NCBI GenBank assembly: GCA_964459445.1
Contig: CAYWMP010000037.1
Coordinates: 1-37,764 of the forward strand
DNA: 37,764 bases
Direction of reading: 5' to 3'
From: CAYWMP01 sp964459445
GTDB lineage: Bacteria; Desulfobacterota; DSM-4660; Desulfatiglandales; HGW-15
Position 1 is the stretch's first letter. Every line of letters begins with the position of its first letter. Positions 17,330 to 24,923 of the stretch are shown here, in pieces. The notes beneath the pieces are model-generated. The model was not told where the DNA came from and ran no database searches. It saw nothing but the letters and a program-made list of their open reading frames with translations. The translations under genes were made by a program, and so were the position numbers.

Positions 17330-18535
17330 ATGACAAGATTCGTTGGCAAGGTTTCGGTGTTATGGCTTATCCTCCTTATCATCTTTTCCTTTTCGGCCGC
17401 CAGCCTGAGGGCAGAGGTCGGCGTGACAGATACTTCTGTCCTGGTTGGATGTTCCAATAGCTTTTCCGGTCCCCTGGTTTATCCCGGAACGCAATTGGTC
17501 AACTTTGGCCTAGAGGTCTATTTGAAACATATCAACGCGCAGGGGGGGATCCATGGGCGAAAGATCCTCACCAAATACTACGACGATTCATACAAACCCC
17601 AGAACGCCGTCGCCAATACCAAAAGACTGGTGGAACAGGATGGTGTATTCGCCATTCTCAGTTCCCAGGGCACCTCGCCGGTCATGGCCACGGTAAAATA
17701 TCTTACCAGTGAAAAAGTCCCGCTCCTTTTTCCCTTCCAAGGCGTCCCGATAAGCGGTGTAAAAACCATCTTCACATCCTATATACCCTACCCGACCCAG
17801 TCGGAAATCGTGGTCACCTGGTTGGTGAAGGAAAAGGGGTTTAAAAGAATTGGCATGCTCTATCAGGATGACAAATATGGCTACACCTTCAGGGATCCTG
17901 CGAAGAAGGTCCTGGCCGGTATGGGGCTGGAACTGGTGGCTGCGGAATCCTACAAAAGAGGCACCGTAGATCTGAGCGCCCAAATCGCCAAACTCAAAAA
18001 GGCAAACCTGGACGCCTGTCTTCTTGTGGCCACCCCCAAACCGGGAGCGGGAGCCCTGAAGGAAGCCCACAAGCAGGGTTGGAAGGGAACCAAACTTATC
18101 TCTTCCGGACCCTTGACTGATGAGAAATTCGTTATTCTCTCGGGCGGTGTCGGTGAAGGTGTTTGGGGCCTTTCTCTCTGGCCGGACCCCGTAAATTCAA
18201 AAATGGCTGGTATCGTCGAATATCGGGACATGCTCAAAAAATATGCGCCCGACAATAAACCCAACCGCTACAGCCTTTTTGGATATTTCTATGCCAAACT
18301 CTTTGTGGAAGGCCTCAAAAGGGCCGGGAAAAACCTGACTAGAGACAGCTATGTTGCCGCCCTTGAGGGTATGAAGAACTGGGACAACGGAATCATTCCA
18401 CCGGTGAGCTTTTCTGGAGACAACCACCTGGCCCAAAGTGCCGGTTTTATGGTGGAAGTACAGGGGAATGTCTTTCGACCCATATCCGATTGGATCAGTC
18501 TCGAAGGCGGGAAACTGGTAAAACAACCCTTTTAA
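17330..18535 (+). CDS. livK: ABC importer periplasmic substrate-binding protein, LivK type
   Basis: Encodes 401 residues of the Leu/Ile/Val-binding family (type I periplasmic fold). The N-terminus is a signal peptide: positive start, hydrophobic 10-24 and a likely cleavage after LRA at residue 28. The mature part has GCSNSFSGPLVYPG, which contacts ligand head groups in the family, and LEVYLKHINAQGGIHGRKI. The start follows AAGGAG. It delivers the substrate to LivHM. As this is the specificity-giving part of the importer, its ligand would reveal the island substrate. It is the last gene of the plus-strand operon, followed by a terminator. Confidence 0.92.
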   Translation: MTRFVGKVSVLWLILLIIFSFSAASLRAEVGVTDTSVLVGCSNSFSGPLVYPGTQLVNFGLEVYLKHINAQGGIHGRKILTKYYDDSYKPQNAVANTKRLVEQDGVFAILSSQGTSPVMATVKYLTSEKVPLLFPFQGVPISGVKTIFTSYIPYPTQSEIVVTWLVKEKGFKRIGMLYQDDKYGYTFRDPAKKVLAGMGLELVAAESYKRGTVDLSAQIAKLKKANLDACLLVATPKPGAGALKEAHKQGWKGTKLISSGPLTDEKFVILSGGVGEGVWGLSLWPDPVNSKMAGIVEYRDMLKKYAPDNKPNRYSLFGYFYAKLFVEGLKRAGKNLTRDSYVAALEGMKNWDNGIIPPVSFSGDNHLAQSAGFMVEVQGNVFRPISDWISLEGGKLVKQPF

Positions 18536-18549
18536 TGATTTTTTCATCC

Positions 18550-18588
18550 AACCCGTGGGGGATGTCTCTGTCCCTTGCGGGTTTTTTT
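18550..18588 (+). terminator. Rho-independent terminator after livK
   Basis: AACCCG (18550-18555) pairs with CGGGTT (18578-18583). A GGG/CCC pair can extend the stem inward, and a run of seven T follows. It lies 14 bases past the livK stop, at the meeting point of the convergent livHMK and livGF transcripts. Confidence 0.8.
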
Positions 18589-18616
18589 ATGCAAAAGTGG
18601 CATTTCTGGATGGAAA

Positions 18617-19324
18617 CTAGCTTGCTCCCAGATAAACCCTTCTAACATAATCATTCTCGATAAGGCTTTCCGCCTTGTCGTGAAGGGCAATACTCCCGGT
18701 TTCAAGGACATATCCGTACTGGGCTGTCTGAAGGGCCATATTGGCGTTTTGTTCCACAAGCAAGACGGTCACACCTTCCTCATTGATTTCCTTGATGATT
18801 CGGAATATCTCCTCAACAAGAATGGGGGCGAGTCCAAGGGAGGGCTCATCCAACAGCATGAGCTTAGGGCTTGACATAAGCCCCCTTGCGATTGCAAGCA
18901 TCTGCTGTTCTCCACCGCTTAATGTCCCGGCCTGCTGTTTGGACCTGTCGTACAAAATCGTAAAGGCCTTGTAGACCCTTTCAAGATTTTTCTGAACCTC
19001 ATCACGGACTCGCTGCGTGTAGGCGCCCATTTTAAGATTCTCCTGAACCGTCAATCCCATAAAAATGTCGCGGCCTTCCGGCACCTGACATATGCCCATC
19101 TCGACGATTTTATGGGGCGAGATCCTGTGAATGGGTTGTTCTTGGTATAAAATCTCTCCCAGGGATGGATGAATAAGCCCCGATATCGTCCTCAGTGTCG
19201 TGCTCTTGCCAGCCCCGTTCGCACCCAAAATGGTCACAATTCCCTTTTCCGGGACTTCGAGGGTGATCCCTTTGAGCGCCTGGATTTTTCCGTAATAGGA
19301 TTCCACATCGATAAGTCTAAGCAT
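18617..19324 (-). CDS. livF: ABC importer ATP-binding protein LivF
   Basis: Encodes 235 residues, the usual LivF length. Walker A is GANGAGKSTT, the signature is LSGGEQQMLAIARGL, Walker B is LMLLDEPSLGLAP, and the switch His of most ABC proteins is replaced by Gln in LLVEQNAN, as is normal for LivF. It powers uptake with LivG and the LivHM channel. Its start overlaps the end of livG by 8 bases. It is encoded convergently to livHMK, so the importer is made from two transcripts. Confidence 0.93.
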   Translation of the reverse strand: MLRLIDVESYYGKIQALKGITLEVPEKGIVTILGANGAGKSTTLRTISGLIHPSLGEILYQEQPIHRISPHKIVEMGICQVPEGRDIFMGLTVQENLKMGAYTQRVRDEVQKNLERVYKAFTILYDRSKQQAGTLSGGEQQMLAIARGLMSSPKLMLLDEPSLGLAPILVEEIFRIIKEINEEGVTVLLVEQNANMALQTAQYGYVLETGSIALHDKAESLIENDYVRRVYLGAS

Positions 19325-20117
19325 GAGCCTGCGTGCTCCCTAAATAGGCCTCAATCACCTTCGGGTTGTGCTGTATCTCCTCAGGCGTTCCCTCTGCGAT
19401 CTTCTTTCCAAAATGCAGAACGCCTATCCGATCAGATAGACTCATGACCACTCGCATGTCGTGTTCGACCAATAATATGGTGATCCCCTTTTGATCCCTA
19501 ATGGATTTTATCAATTCCATCAGATCTTCCGTCTCCTGTGGATTCAATCCCCCGGTAGGTTCATCCAGGAGCAGGATTTTGGGGTCCTGGGCCATGGCCC
19601 TCCCCAATTCAACGCGCTTCTGAATGCCGAAGGGTAAATCGGGGACCTTTTGATTCATGTACGGTTCCAGATCCAAGAACTTGAGGATGTCCCTGGTGTA
19701 TTTTATGTTCCCATTTTCCTCGGTCCTGGGGCGGCTGGCTGAGAGTAAATTGGTCAAGACGCCGGTTTGATAGAATAGGTGACGTCCCGTGAGGATGTTT
19801 TCCAGTACGGTCATCTCATTGAACAATTCGACGTTCTGAAAGGTTCTCGCAATCCCTCTTTTTGCTATTTGGTGGGGTTTTAAGGGTACGATATCCTGAC
19901 CTTCGAAAAATATTTCTCCTTGATCCGGTCTGTAAAGGGCATTGATGATATTAAAAATGGTGGTTTTGCCCGCGCCGTTCGGTCCGATAAGGGAAAAGAT
20001 TTGACCTTCTCCTATCTCAAAAGAACACCGATGAACAGCCTGCAAACCGCCAAAGCTGATAGAGATCTCATTGAGTTTCAGGATCGGTTGATCTGGCGCC
20101 TTTCCATTCTTCTTCAT
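19317..20117 (-). CDS. livG: ABC importer ATP-binding protein LivG
   Basis: Encodes 266 residues. Walker A is GPNGAGKTTIFNII. The signature is the LivG variant LPFGIQKRVELGRAM, Walker B is ILLLDEPTGGLNP and the switch His is in LLVEHDM. LivG pairs with LivF at the cytoplasmic face of LivHM. The start is preceded by ATAGGT. A 224-base gap with inverted-repeat element 2 separates it from hyuA copy 2 upstream. Confidence 0.93.
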   Translation of the reverse strand: MKKNGKAPDQPILKLNEISISFGGLQAVHRCSFEIGEGQIFSLIGPNGAGKTTIFNIINALYRPDQGEIFFEGQDIVPLKPHQIAKRGIARTFQNVELFNEMTVLENILTGRHLFYQTGVLTNLLSASRPRTEENGNIKYTRDILKFLDLEPYMNQKVPDLPFGIQKRVELGRAMAQDPKILLLDEPTGGLNPQETEDLMELIKSIRDQKGITILLVEHDMRVVMSLSDRIGVLHFGKKIAEGTPEEIQHNPKVIEAYLGSTQAHA

Positions 20118-20147
20118 TTATAACCTATCTCTTTCTCGAAACCGTTT

Positions 20148-20274
20148 TATAGGCTTCCAGATAAAGTTTTTGGACTGCGTTATCAGTCGCCCCCTTTCGA
20201 CAACGTACTATTTGTACGCCTTACTCGAGGGAGCTCCTTCTAGCCTTGTCAAAACCTTTATCTGAAAGCCTATA
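20148..20274. repeat. 127-bp inverted-repeat element (MITE/REP-like), element 2
   Basis: The ends form an imperfect inverted repeat of about 24 bp: TATAGGCTTCCAGATAAAG at the left, and CTTTATCTGAAAGCCTATA at the right, with one mismatch in this part. The centre is a 5-bp stem with a 5-base loop, CGTAC-TATTT-GTACG, flanked by imperfectly pairing sequence. No gene lies inside. It has the same plan as element 1: outer arms, a CTGCGT motif after the left arm, then the central hairpin. Confidence 0.75.
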
Positions 20275-20341
20275 GATTGTTCCTGCAATACTATTTTCGC
20301 AGCAGCCAAAACCTATTCGCAACCCTATCTATTCCTTTGCC

Positions 20342-22459
20342 CTAATTCAATATTCGATCTTCGATTTCCTTTTCCCGACTCTTCAAATACATGGTGTAGG
20401 AGCCATATGCATCAACCATAAGGCTGTATTCCGGTGTCACGAAAGCGGTTGTGTTGACCTGTTCTACGATGGCCGGCCCGATGATTTGATTTCCGAATCT
20501 GAGCTTTGCGCCGTCATAAACATCCACCTCCTGAAAAATCTTCTCATTAGTGAGAAAGACGCTTCTGGTGCCTTTATGCGCCCACGAGGGATCAGCTCCT
20601 GCATAGGTCTCCCGTTGAAATTGAGGCTTTTTCGTTTTCCCCACACAAACCACGCGAAGATTAATCAACTCTATGGGCTTGTCTTCGTCTTCAAGGGAAT
20701 AACCATAAAGTTTGCCGTGTTGGTGGTGGAACCGCCGGGAAAGGGTGTTGAAATTGACTGCTTCTATCTCCTGTTCTTCTATCTGCACATTGACTTCGTG
20801 GTATTGTTTCACATAGCGAAGATCCAGGGAGATCCTATATTCTATGAATCCTTCCTGAATCCCTTCAGAGGCAAGGAGTTCGGCCCCTTCCCTTTTCATC
20901 TTCCGAAAAAGATCTTTGAATTTTCCCCTGTTAACATTCTCCAGCAGCGTCGGATAGGTCCTGACAAAATCATGTTTCAGGTCCGACATGAGCATACCGG
21001 CCGCACAAAAAATCGATGATTCCTTAGGTATGATCATGATTGGAATCTCCAGTTCCTTTGCGATCATACCGGCATGGTTCGGGCCGGCACCACCGGCCAC
21101 GACGAGTGGAAAGTCCCGAGGATCATAGCCCTGTTTGACAGAGACCTCACGTACCGCCGCCGCCATGTTGACGTTAATAACATTGTACATGCCGGCGGCA
21201 GCTTCTTCTAACTCAAGCTTTAAGGATTTCGCGATCTGCGAATCAATAGCCCTTTTGGCTTTATTACTATTTAAAGGCATTCGGCCGCCGGCAAAGAAGT
21301 CTTTATCCAGGTAACCCAGCACGAGATCGGCATCCGTACAGGTTGGAAGTTCTCCTCCGAGATCATAACAGACAGGCCCTGGCTTTGCACCTGCACTCTT
21401 GGGCCCCATCTTTAGGAGTCCTCCATCGTCAACCCAGCCAATGCTCCCGCCACCTGCACCGACGGTCACTACGTTAATCATGGGAAGAGCCAACCTGAGG
21501 CGATTGATTTCTCCTGATGTTGTGACTAAAGGTGCCCCGTCCTTTACAAGACATGCATCGAAACTCGTACCGCCCATGTCCATTGTGATGCAGTCATCGT
21601 AGCCCTGGACCGACGTGTATTGAACGCCTGCGGTGGGACCGCCCGCCGGACCTGAAAGTAGGGTCACCGCGGCCCTGTCAATGGCCGATTCCGGAGATGT
21701 GACCCCTCCATTGGATTGCATGATGAGCAGTATGCCTTGATATTGAGCTTTTTGGAGTTTGCGGGTCAGTGCTTTGAGATAACGCCTCAGAATAGGCCCG
21801 ACATAGGAATTTAACACGGTTGTGCTTACACGATCATAAAACCGGATGGAGGGTAAGAGCCTGTTGGAGACTGTCAGGTAGACATCCGGCATCCTCTCTT
21901 GAACCATGGTCGCTGCCTTCTCCTCGTGTTGATTATTGGCAAAGGCATTCATGAAACAAACAGCGACTGCTTCGATCTCTTCCTGAACCAAGAAATCAAC
22001 CGCATTTTCCACATCCCCCAACTCGATGGGGACCACCACCTCACCTTTGTAGTCGAGCCTCTCTTTGACGGGTATTCGCAGATATCGAGCAACCAGAGGG
22101 TCTACATTTTCATACCGATTATCATATTGCGCTTCCCGGATACCGCGCCTCATCTCCAGGGTGTCCCGCAGGCCCTCGGTGGTCAGTAGGGATGTTTTGG
22201 CCCCGCCATAGGTAAGGGCGGCATTTGTTGTCACCGTTGTTCCATGGACGATTACCGACACCCGTTGTAGAAAAGTCTCAAGATCCTTTTCCTGGTCTGA
22301 GGCCATTTCAGCCAGACCCGCCATGGTGGCAATGGAAGGATCATCCGGTGTGGAAAGGACCTTATAGATGCGAGAAGAATCATCCTCAAAAGTCAGGAGA
22401 AAATCCGTAAAGGTCCCGCCTACGTCTATCCCGATCCTATATCCTTCAGTTGGATTCAT
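20342..22459 (-). CDS. HyuA-family ATP-dependent subunit, copy 2
   Basis: Encodes 705 residues from the ATG at 22459; the frame is open upstream inside the synthetase gene, but DVGGTFTD (12-19) sets the natural start near here. Other landmarks are HGTT (72-75), LSGPAGG (about 268-274) and DMGGTSFD (294-301), which form the ATPase site. No hyuB gene is adjacent: it is encoded after an acyl-CoA synthetase and before livG. It probably pairs with the unpaired HyuB at 11398-13143. It overlaps the synthetase stop by about 14 bases, so translation is coupled. A two-HyuA plus two-HyuB complex, as in acetophenone carboxylase-like systems, is also conceivable. Confidence 0.88.
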   Translation of the reverse strand: MNPTEGYRIGIDVGGTFTDFLLTFEDDSSRIYKVLSTPDDPSIATMAGLAEMASDQEKDLETFLQRVSVIVHGTTVTTNAALTYGGAKTSLLTTEGLRDTLEMRRGIREAQYDNRYENVDPLVARYLRIPVKERLDYKGEVVVPIELGDVENAVDFLVQEEIEAVAVCFMNAFANNQHEEKAATMVQERMPDVYLTVSNRLLPSIRFYDRVSTTVLNSYVGPILRRYLKALTRKLQKAQYQGILLIMQSNGGVTSPESAIDRAAVTLLSGPAGGPTAGVQYTSVQGYDDCITMDMGGTSFDACLVKDGAPLVTTSGEINRLRLALPMINVVTVGAGGGSIGWVDDGGLLKMGPKSAGAKPGPVCYDLGGELPTCTDADLVLGYLDKDFFAGGRMPLNSNKAKRAIDSQIAKSLKLELEEAAAGMYNVINVNMAAAVREVSVKQGYDPRDFPLVVAGGAGPNHAGMIAKELEIPIMIIPKESSIFCAAGMLMSDLKHDFVRTYPTLLENVNRGKFKDLFRKMKREGAELLASEGIQEGFIEYRISLDLRYVKQYHEVNVQIEEQEIEAVNFNTLSRRFHHQHGKLYGYSLEDEDKPIELINLRVVCVGKTKKPQFQRETYAGADPSWAHKGTRSVFLTNEKIFQEVDVYDGAKLRFGNQIIGPAIVEQVNTTAFVTPEYSLMVDAYGSYTMYLKSREKEIEDRILN

Positions 22460-23990
22460 GACCGGCATTCTTCTTGAGTTGAGCCTTGAGCAGATACTTC
22501 CTCGTTTTTCCAAGGGCCGTTTTCGGAAGCTCGCTTATAAAATGGATATGCCTTGGCATTTTATACTTTGCGATTCGGGTGCTGCAGTGTTGAAGAAGTT
22601 CTTTCTCTCCAAGCCTGCTCCCCTCCTTTTTGACAACATAGGCCATGCCCGTTTCTCCCCATTGCTCGTCCGGCACTCCGATGACCGAGACATCCGCTAC
22701 TTCCGGATGGCTGTAAAGGGCCCGTTCAACCTCCGGGGGATATACATTCTCCCCGCCGCTCATATAGACATCCCTCCCACGACCAACCACATAATAGCGC
22801 CCGGCTTCATCCTGCCGAGCCAGGTCACCCGTGTGGAGCCATCCCTCTTTGAGGGTCTCTTGGGTTTGAACAGGATCCCGCCAATACCCTTTCATCAATA
22901 GGGGACCCTTTATAACGATCTCCCCGGCTTTCCCTTGAGACACCGGATTCCCCTTTTCATCCAGGAGTCCAATCTCGCCATGAAACACAGGGTATCCCAC
23001 GCTGCCCTTGTAACGGTAAGAGACGTCCTCATCTCCCCATAGGGTAATGGAGGTTTCGGTCTGGCCGAAGATCTGTCTCACAGGAAGGCCCTGTTCATAC
23101 AAGGATCTCATGAGTTCGTGATCGACCCTTTCTCCGCCGATCATCCGGGTCTTTAAGGACTTGAGACGCCCCCCGTATTCGTCTATATGCGCCAAAATCC
23201 GCCTATATATTGCGGGCACCGCCACAAGCTTCGTGATTCCGTATTCCCTAATGACCTTTGTGCTCCCCTCTATCCTGAATTTCGGCTCAAGATGGATTGT
23301 ACCTCCGCAATAGAGCGTTGAAGCGGCACCTATGAAAAGACCACCTGAATGAAAAAGCGGGAGGACAATGATCATGGAATCATCAAAACCAAGATTCAGG
23401 AAGAACTGGGCATTCAGAACATTATAAAAGGTTTTACGGTAGGGCAACATGGCCCCCTTTGGAAAACCCGTTGTTCCCGAGGTATACATAATGACCTGGG
23501 TGGCCTCCGAGTCTATGGATCGATCCACTTCCCGACCTTTGGGTAAATCAAGGAAATTCAAAATGGGACAATCGGTTTTCCTGGTTGGAGGTGAACCGGC
23601 ATAGGATTTAAGGTCCGGAAGGGCCTCTTGGATCGGGCCGACGCTCTCTTCAAGGCTTGGAGAAAAAACAAGGATTTTAGGTTCAGCATTTTCAAGAATA
23701 TAGATCAGCTCCTGGACTGCGAGCCTGAAGTTTAAAGGGACAAAAACAACGCCCAATTTCGAGCAGGCCAGGAAAAGCAGCAGGAACAGAGGAGAATTGG
23801 TCATATAAACAGCCAAACGATCCCCTTCCGAGAGACCTTTCTCCTCCAACCATCCGGTCAAAGCCAGAACATGTTCATAGAAACGGGCGTAGGCAAATTT
23901 TTCTCCCTCGAAAATGAGGGCTGTTTTGCCGGGAGACACCGTGGCCCAGTACTTGACCCAATTGGCTATATTGAAGCGCTCATGATTCAT
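22446..23990 (-). CDS. AMP-forming acyl-CoA synthetase
   Basis: Encodes 514 residues from the ATG at 23990, which overlaps the V4R gene stop by 11 bases; the open frame extends further but lies within V4R. It is an ANL-superfamily enzyme with YTSGTTGFPKG (P-loop), GYWRDPVQTQETLKEGWLHT and TGDLARQDEAGRYY (A7/A8), GRGRDVYMSGGENVYPPEVE (hinge) and the late catalytic Lys in ALGKTRKYLL. It makes an acyl-CoA from a carboxylate, ATP and CoA. The acyl chain is not predictable, and it differs in subfamily from the two PaaK-like ligases. Confidence 0.88.
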   Translation of the reverse strand: MNHERFNIANWVKYWATVSPGKTALIFEGEKFAYARFYEHVLALTGWLEEKGLSEGDRLAVYMTNSPLFLLLFLACSKLGVVFVPLNFRLAVQELIYILENAEPKILVFSPSLEESVGPIQEALPDLKSYAGSPPTRKTDCPILNFLDLPKGREVDRSIDSEATQVIMYTSGTTGFPKGAMLPYRKTFYNVLNAQFFLNLGFDDSMIIVLPLFHSGGLFIGAASTLYCGGTIHLEPKFRIEGSTKVIREYGITKLVAVPAIYRRILAHIDEYGGRLKSLKTRMIGGERVDHELMRSLYEQGLPVRQIFGQTETSITLWGDEDVSYRYKGSVGYPVFHGEIGLLDEKGNPVSQGKAGEIVIKGPLLMKGYWRDPVQTQETLKEGWLHTGDLARQDEAGRYYVVGRGRDVYMSGGENVYPPEVERALYSHPEVADVSVIGVPDEQWGETGMAYVVKKEGSRLGEKELLQHCSTRIAKYKMPRHIHFISELPKTALGKTRKYLLKAQLKKNAGHESN

Positions 23991-24513
23991 TGCTCTTTGA
24001 TTCGTCCCTGTGAAATAATGCAATTTCAAAACGGCACCGCGCGTCTCCTTTTGCGAGGCAAGCCTCTTCTGTTGCCCGCACGTCTCCTCCAAATACCTGT
24101 TTTCCTAATCCGGCTAGAACCCCTCTAATCAGATGGCAAACGCTTCTCTCGGAACGACCATAGGCCTCGGCAAAAGCCGAATCCGCCACCTCCACAATGA
24201 GCTTTCCTGATTCGTCATCAAGGGCCTTCAGGTGGAAATCTCCCCACCCCAATTCGCCCCCTATCCAACACATAAACCTCACGATATCCTCTCCACCGCC
24301 TCCGGAGAGTGCTCTGTATCGCTGGGATGATCGAGATCCCCCAGCTATTCCGCCCGCCATCATCATCTTCGCGCAGGCATCATGCCCCACCGCTTCCTCA
24401 ACCGCCCTTTGAAACTCGATGATCGTTTCCGGACGAATAAGCATATATCGGACGTCTTTGAATGAGAGACGGCCCGGCGATGCAAAGAGTTGGGAAAGGA
24501 CCGTATCTTTCAT
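23980..24513 (-). CDS. V4R-domain protein (small-molecule sensor or carrier domain)
   Basis: Encodes 177 residues from an ATG at 24513 placed five bases after GAGGAG; a GTG two codons earlier is possible. The C-terminal part ends with EEACLAKGDARCRFEI, typical of the V4R (4-vinyl reductase) domain, which has late conserved Cys residues and is found as a hydrocarbon-sensing module in XylR/DmpR regulators and in other small proteins. Here it stands alone without a DNA-binding or ATPase domain. Being first in a run with an acyl-CoA synthetase and HyuA, it may bind the pathway substrate or an intermediate. Function is inference. Confidence 0.65.
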   Translation of the reverse strand: MKDTVLSQLFASPGRLSFKDVRYMLIRPETIIEFQRAVEEAVGHDACAKMMMAGGIAGGSRSSQRYRALSGGGGEDIVRFMCWIGGELGWGDFHLKALDDESGKLIVEVADSAFAEAYGRSERSVCHLIRGVLAGLGKQVFGGDVRATEEACLAKGDARCRFEIALFHRDESKSNES

Positions 24514-24614
24514 TTCCACTCCTCGATGGATCTCCTTTGCTTTGTCGCACTAATTTAGCCTTTTTCACCTATGCGGGGGCTCAGCAATCTCTTTGCAGGG
24601 ACAGATAAAAGAAA

Positions 24615-24687
24615 GGCGCAGGGCTTAAGGCTCAAGGCTCAAGGTACAGCGTTTTTTCCTTGTGCCCTGCTCCTTGCACCTTGGGCC
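24615..24687. repeat. Heptamer array, two inverted arms of five units each
   Basis: The left arm (24615-24649) has five units: GGCGCAG, GGCTTAA, GGCTCAA twice and GGTACAG. After three bases the right arm (24653-24687) has five units of the reverse type, for example TTGTGCC, TTGCACC and TTGGGCC. The register is exact throughout. It is the clearest example of the family. It lies in the 410-base gap between the V4R gene and the mutase large-subunit gene. Confidence 0.85.
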
Positions 24688-24763
24688 AATATGTTTTTAT
24701 CCCCGAGCCCCCGCTCAATCAAACAAGCTTTCAAAGCGCTAAAGTGTTTTGTCTTTTTCTTAA

Positions 24764-24834
24764 ATGAGGTCAGGGGCCTGGGGGTCCAAAAGCACCGCAG
24801 GTATTCCCTAGGGAGTTGACCCTGCGGCCCTCAT
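24764..24834. repeat. Nested palindromes between mutase and V4R genes
   Basis: Three nested pairs share one centre: ATGAGG/CCTCAT (24764-24769 and 24829-24834), CCGCAGG/CCTGCGG (24795-24801 and 24821-24827) and an inner perfect palindrome TCCCTAGGGA (24805-24814). It could be a folded RNA at the 3' end of the mutase transcript or a dispersed repeat. No cobalamin-riboswitch motif is visible. Nothing else is seen in the rest of this gap. Confidence 0.55.
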
Positions 24835-24923
24835 GATTGATGGAAGCTATCTCTGAGAAATGTTACTTATGGCCGTCTGAAAGAAATGTTAAGGCCTTGT
24901 GACGTCTGCCGGTTCCTTTTCCC

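Noticed and set aside
24615..24687. CRISPR array
   Set aside because: Units are 7 bases without spacers and in opposite orientation in the two arms; no cas genes are present.
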